A DNA stretch of 64,000 nucleotides from Alentia gelatinosa. Its lineage: Eukaryota; Annelida; Polychaeta; Phyllodocida; Polynoidae. Position numbers and translations under genes: made by a program. Under the pieces are notes generated by a model. The model ran no database searches and had not been told where the DNA came from. It saw only the letters and a list, made by a program, of their open reading frames with translations. The stretch spans positions 54,268,789 to 54,332,788 of the forward strand of contig OX465584.1 of the NCBI GenBank assembly GCA_950022655.1, written 5' to 3'. Positions 49,701-61,700 of this stretch are shown one piece after another (position 1 is the first letter of the stretch; the number at the start of each line of letters is the position of its first letter).

Positions 49701-52700
49701 TGTGATATTCTCAATACATACATCACAGTAGTAATATCCTCGATGTCGCTCGGATATTACTATGCGTCAACTACTCGGAGATTACAGCAACTGGTACACA
49801 AAACCAATCATTTTTGTGTATATAACCGTGGAGTGTTGAGGTATATGATGATAGGAATTCTCTATGTTGTATTTCTCCTTGATAAATGGCAAGAAAGAGT
49901 ACTGATTGATTTTATCCTACCCCACATATATAAATCTCTATAGACTTAACATGGTGTGACTGTATGCCACGGTTATGTCATAGAATATCACGCATGAAAT
50001 ATGTAGCTAATTACATGGTAGGATAAAATGCAAACGTCACTTAAAATTTCATATGATTCTTTATATGGCATTCATTGTCTTCCGCTACAGATATCAGTGA
50101 GCTCTGCTTTGTGATGTCATTCCACAAAGGCAACTCACGCCATATAAACAATCATATGAAATTTTGTGATGTTTCTTGGTAGAATGTCTATGATGTTGAA
50201 GCTCCATTAATTGTGCTCTATTTCCTCATTTTCAGCACCGTGTCATCCGGCCTTAACTCGCTGGCAGCAGTGACCATTCAAGACTTTGTCCGGGGATACT
50301 TTAAACCAAACATATCTGAAAAGCGGGCCACGCTCATATCAAAACTCTTGGGTTTGTCTAGAAATGGGTGACCATTTTACTCATCATTATCATTATATAC
50401 TTGAAGCATCGCTCTTTTTTATTAATATCTATTGTGTAAATAGAAATTTTCAGGAAAACTTCTATTGATATACTACCCCCACCCCCAGCCCCTACCCCCA
50501 ATCAACAGGTTTAGCTCACTATGAATTTTTAAACTTAGATGTGTAGTACTATATTCACCTACTATGTTCTGGAAAAGTTTCAGGAAAATGACACGGGTTT
50601 TACTTTACATGTGAATAACAACTTTTTTAATTTATATATGTTTTATTATATAATTATAATGATATTGATCTCTGACTTTTTATAAAAACACTAGCATGGT
50701 GACCCCTTATTCAAGATATGTGTTCTGCAACACTTAGAGATCATCATATTCAATTTTCAGGAAAATGACATGAGTTTTAATTTTCAAGCCAAATTGTCCG
50801 ATATGCATTTAAAACACAATCATTTGGAGGAAATTGTAGCATATGAGGTCTAACAAGTCACAGTACCCTTATCTCACCTCTTGTACCCCCCCCCCCCTAT
50901 CCCGAGATTCAATATTGGAAACTCCTACTCAACGCCCATGGAGTAATGTAAAAAAAAATCTGAATGGGGAATGACGTCACAGTCATTAGCTGACTATTCA
51001 GTGACAGGGGTAAAATCAAATCTAAACCACACTCGATTTATACCCTCTGAAAAGCTCTTCGTTTTGGTTTATTGCATAATCTCACTCTGCTTTGCCTGTG
51101 AGATTACTCTGCAACCAAAACACATAGTATATTTTCAGTGGCTATTGATTTCGATGCAGTTCCTTCTTAATGCCTTTCACCAGAATAGCTGTATCAAACC
51201 AAAACAAACGTATGTAGCAGAACTCTGGGACCTGTTTCAGTAGTCTTGTGACATTAGGCCTAGACAGACATCAACAGCGGCACCAACAGTGCAAGCAACA
51301 GTGGAAAAAGACTAGCAAATATCTGAAGATCGAAGTGGCCAATCTTCTTCATATTTGGAACGATTATAGATTATATGTATCCCCTACTCATGTTAAAGTG
51401 TCATTGCTTAATTCCTACACGAAGCGAGTGAAACTCCGTGTGTCATCGACTGCAATCTTGTGATCTGTCCGTATGGTGTCACAGACACCATCTAGACATT
51501 TCACGAAACTAGTGAAAGAGGTCCCAAATGTGTTTTCGGCATATCGGCGACTCATATTGAATGTCATTACATATATAATTTTTCCATAGTGAGAGCGCCA
51601 ACATTTCACTGACTAATTCTGTTCTGGTTTGCAGCTATCTGTTATGGTGTGATTATGATATTACTCACTGTTGTTGCATCCCAACTTGGTGGAGTACTCC
51701 AGGTACGTATTAATTTTCAAAATTTTCAAAATTTACTTCTTTTTTTCTTATTTTTCATTCAAATAGTTCTTTCCTCGGAAAGTTCTTCCACTGTGTGTAG
51801 GGCTTGAGTTGAGCTTTGGTAAAGGGATGGAGATACTTTCAACCTTTTCAGTTTTGTATTCAGGGCGTATTGTAATGAGAAAGGGAATAGGAACGGGGAG
51901 ATGCGAGATTCTACTTATTATCTTAGCCTGGTATAACCGCCCATAGGCTTAACGTTATTATCGTACTCAACAGGCTTGCGAGTAGATACTCGACAGGCTA
52001 TAAATAGATAAACTTGTCCAGGCTAAGATAAAATCGGAGACATATTTTTGTTTGGTCTGATTCCCTGTTTGAAATGCTTCACCTGGGACCTGTTTCACTA
52101 GTTCTGTGACATGTCTGTGACACCATACAGACATTAGGGTTGTCTAGTTTCGTGACAACACAAGTAGCTGCCCTTAGGAAAAGACAGACCCCAAACATAA
52201 GAATTAAACAAATCTACACATCATGGACCTGTTTCACTAATTTCATGACAAAAGTGTTAGACAGACATGAAAAGCGGCACGAACAGTGCAAGCAAGAACG
52301 GACAAAACGAAATCTAATGTTTAATTCTTATGAAACCAGACAAACCATCTAGACGCCATCTAGACATGTCATGGAACTAGTGAAACAGGTCCCAGGCTAG
52401 TTTATGTCCCTGAGCACTCTAAACTCGATGGTGTACGGGGAAACAGTCCAAACACTCATGAGTTTGTTTCTCATTCTACCACCCTGAACTTCCCAGACAA
52501 TTATTTACAAACTCCTTCCACAAAATATCTCACGAGTTCAATGGAAAGGAATGACAGTAATTTGAAATGTAAATTTTCAAAAAGTTGTGAAAACTACACT
52601 GTCTAACTTATAATGATCCTTTTATTTTATAGGCGGCCTATGGGTTGTTTGGAATGATTGGTGGACCTCTACTTGGGGTATTTACGCTCGGGATGTTCTT

Positions 52701-55700
52701 TCCCTGGGCTAATTGGAAGGTGAGAAATGAAGGTTACTTATCATTCTAGGTCCGTTGATTCCTTATCTATGGAAAATATATGTATTTCATATTCTTATAC
52801 ATATACGATAACAGACTGCAAAGTGGAAATTGTTCAATGTCATAAAGGTGGTATTGACGTAGTTTCCCAACGATGAGGTACTTAAAGACAAATGCGGGTA
52901 GGTATCGAAGTGCCCCCTGTATTTACTCAATTAACACTAGTGCTACCATCTGGCTTATTGGAAATGTAGCAGTTTCCCGTAGACACCAATAGATAAGCAC
53001 TCACCTTCTTCAGATGGCCTTCCCATAGAAATTAGCATGGTGACATAGTATTTTTTAGCATTTCTCATTTGTACATGATCCCAAGTATCACAATCCAGAA
53101 TTATTTGAAGATAGCAATAGGACATCAGTGTCATTTAGTAACAAAGTCAAAATATTACATTTCCCCATAGACACCAATAGTTAAGCAGTTACATTTTCAG
53201 ATGGCCCTCTCATAAAGGCTAGCATGGTGACATGCCATTTCTTTTTGCATTTTCTATTTGCTGATATACGGAACTTATATCATCCTGAGTTACTTGCAAA
53301 GCCCAATAGAATTTAGAAATCACTAAACTACCAGCATTTGTCTTTAAAGGCCCGGCCTCACTGGTGCGATGCGATCGTTGCTCACGTTTTATTGCCCATC
53401 GGCGGCGCATCGGCGGTATCTTTTATTGCACCAACTGCAACGGATTCATCGTTATTAGTTGCTCGTGATATATCTTTAAAATTGTATTTAAGTTACCTAC
53501 CGTCAAGGTTAAGATTTCTCTCTTGACAATATGGAACTTTATTGGCTTAACAATATGGAACTTTATTGGCTTAAATTACTGATAAAATATTAAGTTGTGC
53601 AAGGATGTTGGAATCAATGTTTATACTCATACGCTTTGTATTAATAATTCCTATATACCCATTGTCGAACTAACTAGAGTTACATACCGCTGCTGGGGGG
53701 TGCATTAAGTTATGGTCGAGGTTGACGTTTTCGTCCCGCTCTCATGTTTTCGTCCCGCTCTGACGTTTTCGTCCCACTCTGATTACGTGATACAATACAG
53801 CGGCGGGACGAAACAATAGCTGTTGTGGTTACTCGATAAGGGTGGCCATTTGCTTCGGAAGTGTTTCAGGTGAAGAATTAAGCATTTTTATCGATATCTG
53901 AAGGTATATAGGAATAGGGAAACCACGTACCGGTAACCAAAAGTCAAAATTACGAGTTAAGGCTTGGAAAAATTACTGCCCGCGACTGACGCCTTGGCCA
54001 GTAATTTTTCCAAGCCTTACCTCGTAACTTTGAACTTTTGCTCACCGGAACATAGTTTCCCTCCATTCCTGTTTTACTCGAAAATCTCAATCATGAGTTT
54101 CTTGTAGTTTTACTATATTAGGGATGGGCTATGCCATGAAAACAAACTTTTATAGTTGAGGATAAGCCCTCTTTATTGTTGCTGAAAGCTACCCACAAAA
54201 TGTAAAAATCCAAGTGAAAAGAATTGTATTGCACAATTAGACAACAATAAAGAAATTTGGAAAAAAAAATCAATCGTCCCACTCGCGCGACAAAATCGTT
54301 GCAACCCTTTTGGTACAACCTATGTATAGGCGTTTATTACCCTTTATTGACTTGCGATGTTTCCGTCGCTTCAGTGGCGCCGGGCCTTAATATTCACTTG
54401 GTTTGAGCCAGACCAGAGCACGCTCTGCTCATCTATATATAGAACTGTAACCATGCTATTGTTTTATTTTCAGGGTGCCTTGGTAGGAATGCTCACCGGT
54501 TTCTGTTTCCAGTTTTGGATAGGCATTGGAGCCATGGTGTACAAACCTATAACACCTTTCCTGCCGCTATCTACCATTGGATGTAACTCGACCATGTCAG
54601 AGTTTAATACTACAGTACAATCTGTGACATCTACACCGCTCGTCACCACCAGTCAACCCGAAGAACGGTACGACCCGCCCTTTATTATTATTAGAGTGGG
54701 AATAAGTCAAAGTTACGAGGTAAGGGTTGAAAAAATTACTGCACAAGGCGTTGCCGCGGGCAGTAATTTTTCGAAGCCTTACCGAGTAACTTTGACTTAT
54801 TTCCACTGGTACGTGGTTTCCCTATTCCTATATACCTTCAATTGTCGGCTAATATCGATAAAAACCGAACGTCTGAACGTCAACCTGTGCAGTAAACGTC
54901 AACCTGGGCAGTAACTTCAACCTGGGCAGTAAACAAAAGTTATTCCACCCCCAGCAGCGTTAAGTTATCATAGGTTGTTCGCTCATATATAGGAATATAG
55001 GAATACTATATACCTGTGTGCGAACGTAATGAATGAATGAAATATTGCCTGCTGCTAGGGGTGTAGTATAAATAATGTTCGCGCCCACTGTGGCACCGGC
55101 CGTAGTGAATGGCAGTGGCTTTTCTTGGAGCAGAAAAGTTAATGAAACGAGTTTTTAAATGAGTAGGAGGTATATATAGTAATAAGAAAACGTATAGTGA
55201 CTGAGCCAGTACGATGTCCGTTCTCCGTCATTTGATGAAAAAATAACCTCGAACAGCCACCCGTATGGGCTCAGTAACCACGTTTTCTCATATTAATACC
55301 CGCTGCTAGGAGTGCAGTATAAAAAATGTTCAGGCTCACTGAGACGTATTGAATGTTCGGGCACACTGTGACCATAGTGCACTTCACAAATACATTAAAT
55401 GGCTTTTTTTCGTGGTTTTTCTTTTTAAATAATGATAATAGGAAAACATAGTGAGTGAACCCGTTTCGATTCTGTTCTCGGTTTTTTGTCCAGTAAAATA
55501 CGTCTCTCTGTCTGTAGCATCAAGACATATTTTATGGGGCAAAAGACTTCAAACGGCAATGGCTATACAGGCTCACTAACTACGTTTTCTCTTCTCATTG
55601 GCTAATACAGAGTCTCCATATTAAACCTATGAGACTTTCCACAAATGACGTCATGCTATTTCTTACCATTTATTTACCCCCCCCCCCCCCCCCCAACCTC

Positions 55701-58700
55701 GTCATGTTTTGTTATACAACCTTTACTATTGTTGATCATGGAGACTGGACCTCGCCCCCCCCCCCCCCCCACCCCCCGTTGCATGGCGTCATTTATGGGC
55801 GCAAAGTGATGTCATCATCCGCCAGGAAATTGAAAGGTAGCGCCACTGAAGTCGGGCGACAACCATCTTTATTTGCTGCTTTAATCTACATATAATCGTG
55901 AGACAAGGCTAAAACCCCTATATGGCAAGCAAGGAATAGAGATAACGGAATATAGTCCCTTGCATGCAAAGTAGTGCATGAATCATTGGGAGTCATTTTT
56001 GACTTTTCTTTGATATTGAAAATTTGCCATATCATAAACTGGTTTCAGACAGAAGCGGTCGAAATCTCCTCAGACTAGACTACACACCTGAGTAGCAATA
56101 TCCTTGCGCTGGCTCGGATATTGATACGCGTCTAGTCTTCGGCGATGATGGCCACTTGTATCCGAAACTAGTTCTCATGATATGCATATGGCTGGACGTC
56201 TATGATATACTACGCACTGATAGGGGTGCAGCATAACTAATGTTCGGGCTCACTGTGACTATAGTAAAACTGGATGAGTTTTTAATCTTGGCCACTGTAT
56301 GCCACGACTGGAGTTTGGCATAGTGACTTCATGAGGTGAAGCCGAGTGAAGTCCGGAGCCAAAACTCCAGGAGTGGCATGCGGTGGTCAAGATTAAAACG
56401 AATCAGGTTTTGGTTTTATCCTATCCCGTCTCCTCGATTTTGGAGTATTATGTGATAACAATTCTGTATGCCACTAGGGCATATAAAACTCCGTATGCCA
56501 GTCAGCGTGGCATACGGAAACTCAATGTTAAGCCTATGGGATTTTATATTAGGGGTAGGATAAATAGTGAATGGCCGCCAACGTTAGGTCAACAGACTGT
56601 GAAGTGATGAAGTAATTAGTAAATAAAATTGTTGTATTTTTAGGTATATGATAATGAGAAAACATAGTGAGTTAACTCGTAGCGATTCTGTTTTCTGCCT
56701 TTTATTCTGTCCCATCCGCCTACATCGTCGGGGCCATGGTTACACTAGGAAAAACATTGAACGGCAATCGCTACAGGCTCACTAACTACGTTTTCTCTTA
56801 ATATTGTGTGTTTACTTCAGATGAGTTATCATTGGAAACCTGCATAAAACATTGCATAATGTTAAATCATAAACAAGTGGGGATTTCTTTCACACAAGCT
56901 TTATCTTCCAATTGAAAATTACAAGTCGACAGGAGGTAACTGTAAGTAATACAGTAGCCCCGATTGACAATATTTCCCATATTTCCGTCTAGTGTTCTCT
57001 CATGTTTTATCCTACCCATAATATAAAATCCCATAGGCTTAAGATTGAGTTTTCATATGCCACGCTGACTGGCATACGCAGTTTTATATGCCACTAGTGG
57101 CATACAGAACTGTTATCACGTAATATTCCAAAATCGAGGAAACCTGATTTGTTTTAATCGTGGCCAGCGCATGCCACTCCTGGAGTTTTGGCTCTGGAAT
57201 TCACTCGCCTTCGCCTCATGAAATCAATATGCCAAACTCCAGTCGTGGCATACAGTCGCCAAGATTAAAACTCATCCAGTTTTACGATAGTATTGTCATA
57301 TGTCAAATGTGTTGTCTTATTTGTGCTGACATGTTATGTCCATTCCATATTATCTATAATGTAGATACATCAATGACTGGATTGAAAATGCCCCAATCGG
57401 GTGAATTGTGCGCCTTGATCCCTGAATAAAAAACGGGAAAAAAGAATTGTAGGCATCACATATATCACCACGACACAGTTAGTCCCCTTGAGCTGTTCAA
57501 AATCTATGCAATTCATCGTCGCTTCCGCAAGAGCTTTCTCATAAATAGTTTGATCCAAAAGTTGGTATCAGGTGTGACCTTTCATGGCCCTAGCCATTTA
57601 TTTCAGTTTTATAGACAGATACATCCCTTATTGCTTGATTTATAGCTTGACCTGACCTAAAAAAGATAAAGTCGCAGTCGCCTATGTAACTATACGACTT
57701 TATTATCCCTTCATACAGAGTCTCCATACTGAACCTATAGGGACTGTGTAAGGGGCCGTCCATAAATTATGTCACACTAAGGGGGGTGGGGGGTAGATTG
57801 AAAAGTGTGACACAGTCTAAAAATCACAGGGGGAGTGTCCAGAGATGTGTGACAACTTTCCAATACATTATGAGGAGGCAACTTTGCCCATGCTGGTAAG
57901 GTGTTTGGAAAGGTATGATAATAAGTGGTTATGGATGGACATCCTGTTAAGGCTGCATGTATACACAAATCACTGGTATAGTCAAACACCTAATAAAAGA
58001 GGCAGCCAAATAGGAGAATGTCCAGATAAAGGAAAGTCAGTGCATGTATAGAGGTTAAATGTAACAGCAGAGAGTGTGCTGTTGGAAGAGTTCCCTGTTT
58101 CTGATCAATGAGGACAGGTTTCTGCCAGCGAGGCAAGATGCCTTTTCCAACATTTTCACCTGATGATTTTGGCTGATTATGGCATCAAGCACCACCCACT
58201 GACTATTTGACACTTTGGGTAGATGCTTATCATGTGGATTAGGAGATAACAATTTCAGGTCAATCATTTCTTTAAAGATACATCTTACTAGTAAAGCAGA
58301 TGATAATGACAAAGTCAGAATGCAGTGATATCATCCATTATACCCTAAGCCGGAAGTATCTGGATATGTTTAATCAGTGGCAGACTGCAGGTTCACATTC
58401 TAGATTCTTCAGTGGTCACCTCCCATGAAAGAGAAGGCCTTTCCCTCAGTGATTATGATTTCTACCATAAATGCATTTGATGATGATTTCTACCATAACC
58501 CTTTTCACACATATAGGGATCCCATTAGTTTGTCTATTGGAAATATATTCTCAGCTGTAGCTTAGGAAGGGATTATCTTCAGGTTTCTCCGTGAGATTGT
58601 GCTTCCCCAACCAATGAAGTAAATGCTAAGCAGTCATCAGGTGGAAATGGTCCATTATGGGGTCGATGATTAAGCACAAGGATAAATCCCCAAATGCCAC

Positions 58701-61700
58701 CACCTGCCAACTTTTACACATTGCCCATTTCGTGGGCAGGTTGAACTCATGAATGTGTTTCATCATATACATAGCGGAGTACCACAATGAGGAAGACGTT
58801 GAATTTGGTAGTAATTCACCAGAGCAGACTAGACCAGACTTGCTTGATCAAAAGTTCAGCACTGCATGTGATGGGTTGATTTAAAATGATAATTACTACA
58901 GTAAAGTATGGTAAAGTATCTATAGCTTTTCAGTGATCTAGGAGATCAGTCTCATGTAATATCTCCCTCTTTTACAGTAGCTTTGTGAAAGATGTAATAA
59001 CTGTTATGTTATGCTATCATATATAAGAAAGACAATTGGGAGGGGGGGTGGAAAATGTGACATAATGTTTTGGGGGGTAGTACAAAATGTGTGACAAAAT
59101 GTGACAGGGGGGTGGGGGATCCTGAAAATGCCCTAATACCCCTAATTCACCGGGCGTTGATTACGCATGGTCGTAATCTCCAGCTTACACAGAGTGGAGA
59201 TTATGGAAAAAAGTCCTTGTGTACAAAATAGTGTGTGAGAAGATTGTTGGTCATATTGCTACATGCCTAGTCTGTCACAATGCCCTGTTCCTAGAAACAC
59301 CACATAGAGGTCATACATGAGTAGTTGTTAGAGTTTCACACAGATGGTAGCAGCTTACAGTAAGTGTGTCATGTTAACAGTAACACATATAGGGACTAAA
59401 CACTAGACATTAGATGCAATGGTATACAAGGATAACACAACTTGTCTCTGAAACCAGTTAATATTGTGTGTGTAATAAAGGTAGTATCTCCCTACAGCCC
59501 AGCTATAGCGGCCTTGTATTCGCTGTCCTATCTGTGGTACAGCTTGGTTGCCGTTCTTGTCGTCTGCTCCGTTGGACTCCTCGTCAGCCTTGCCACAGGT
59601 AACTGAAACCTTTATTACCTACTATATTTAAAACGGTAGAATTCCGTCGAATCTGCTTGAAGTTGCTCCCGTACATAGAGACATAGTGAACCCGACCTGG
59701 GCCTGGAGATTGATCTGTTTTCTCGTGAGATCGCAAAATTTCGCTGGTACCCCTTTCGAAACTCTGCAGGTTCTCACATCAACCACCAGCCTAAGTATTT
59801 GGCCTCATTAATGCATCTGGCTCTGTGGAGCAGTCAGCAGGGTGTCAAATTGGGAATGTGGGGGATGGGGGTTCGAACCCAGCAGTCGGGAAAATCATTT
59901 TTCAAATTTTTCACTAAGTATTTGGCCAAGTCTCTGTGTGGAGCGGTCATCAGAGTGTCCGTTTGCGAACGTGAGTGTCTGGGGTTTGATCCCCGCCCCC
60001 AGTAGTCTTACATCTCTTTTTTGAAATATTTTTAGGACTCGGACTCGACGAAGTCGCTAGTTTCAGTAACATCGATTTAGTTTTAATAACATCGACCTAG
60101 TTTAAGTATCATCAACCTAGTTTCAGTATCATCAACCTAGTTCCAGTAATATCCTAGCCGGTGTTTACACTACACGACTAAAAGGTGACGACTGTAAATC
60201 GTCTAACCAATAGTCGTCAGGTTGTGCCCGATTATGCAATATCGGCTTCAATAGTCATCATCAACCCAAGAATTTCCTCAAGTGTTTACACTTTTAATAT
60301 GTACCGATGTCTAGCCATTGACAGATGGAAGTCGTCAGGTGGTGCAAAATTAAAGAATCACCGCCCATAATCGTCTTGTGTAAACGCCAGGTAAAAACTA
60401 TAAACACTGGAAACCTTAAATTTCTAGCCGTTGCATGGGTCTGATGTAGGGGATATTACGAAAATAAGAGATGTAAATCATAATAATATATGAATTAAGA
60501 GTTTATATATCTTCCATTGCCTATGTTATTGATTTATCATGACGATATGATATCTGTGTCAATGACAAATTAATATCTGTATGAGGAAGTCTACTAATAT
60601 AATAGAGACAAAAAATGTATGTTATTTTACAATTCTCCAGTCTTTCGATTTCACGTTGCTCTAATCAAAACAAAAAAGCAAATATTTCCCCATGTCTGGT
60701 TTTCTGTGGAACCCTATCTACCTTGAAAGTGACTATTAACCGGACTTTAAAAGCTTCTATATGATTACGAAGAGCAATAGACTTAGATGTTGAACAACTT
60801 CACGAAAGATACAAACTTAGGAACTCTGATATAAGAAGAGCTTGTATATATATGCAATGGTGAGATGGTAGACATCAATACCTAAGAATATTCTTGAAAT
60901 AGAGGAAGGAAGAACAAGAAGAGATAAGAAAATTAAATTCAAGTTGCCCAGACCAAACTCGAAAATATTTAGGCATTCATCTTTATATATTGGGGATAAA
61001 CTATTGATTATCTCAAAGTAGAGACACAAAAAAACACCTGCAGACTACTCTTTCAAAAATAAGGTAGTGTGAAATACATGAAATAATTGATGTGGATTAA
61101 GATCAAAAGACTTGAATTCCATTGAAATGAAGTAGTTTATAAGCTCTCAAGACTTTAATGTTGTTAAAAGATTTTTTAATAAAAGAAAATTATAATAGAT
61201 TTCTCATAATTTGCTGATCTTGTTGTAGGTTTGAGTGATCCTCTGGAAGTAGACGAAAGAAGCATTTCTCCCGGATTCAGATATTTGTTCTGTTGGGCAT
61301 CAGCTGAGACCAAGGACAGGTTCAACCCGCGACATGTACGATCCCATTGAGCTTTTATCTTTCTGTCTTATACTGTATTTGGGTATAGGCCACAGAGTAA
61401 TCGCTAGTTTCGCCATTATCTGCTTGGAAATTGTAAGATAGTGTCACTCTAGTCGGGGGACAGTCATTATTATCTGCTGTTGTAATCTATAGATATCGCG
61501 GGATAAGACCAAATTCCTCTATGGAAAGCCAAAAATCACATTATTTTTAGTAAAAAATCCACTGATAAATGGACCTCCCGACTGCTGTTTTCTTTGGCGG
61601 GTGGCAAGTTGGCCGCTGCATAACACAATAGTTATGTGCCCTATAAATATACATGTACATCGAATATAGGGACCAGTAGTAGTACCAGAAATAAAAAAAC

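Larger units (their letters stand above)
43498..49727 (-). mobile_element. Ty3/gypsy retrotransposon of Gmr1/GmrD type (integrase before RT), nearly intact
   Basis: 6230 bp with 662-bp LTRs (43498-44159 and 49066-49727) differing at only 3 visible positions, TG...CA ends, and GTAG duplicated at 43494-43497 and 49728-49731. The minus strand has a tRNA-Pro-like primer site, one long gag-pol frame, and a polypurine tract AAGGAGGGAGG at 44160-44170. Integrase precedes RT, as in the Gmr1-like group first reported from deuterostomes. It lies antisense in transporter intron 9 and is evidently young. Confidence 0.95.
43480..49775. mobile_element. Foldback split at its centre by the Gmr1-type retrotransposon
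   Basis: Left TTGACGACGTAG (up to 43497) and right GTAGTAATATCCTCGATGTC...GGATATTACTATGCGTCAA (from 49728) form a palindrome once one GTAG is removed. Its centre, CGCTCGGATATTACTATGCG, matches the core of other palindromes in this window. Confidence 0.75.

Noticed and set aside
54357..54914. 185-codon ORF spanning exon 13
   Set aside because: Only the exon part is conserved. The flanks translate intron and the F4 foldback, and the splice sites fit the family.
57845..58051. Short ORF inside the GGGGCCGTCC-ended element as a transposase
   Set aside because: Too short and without transposase motifs.
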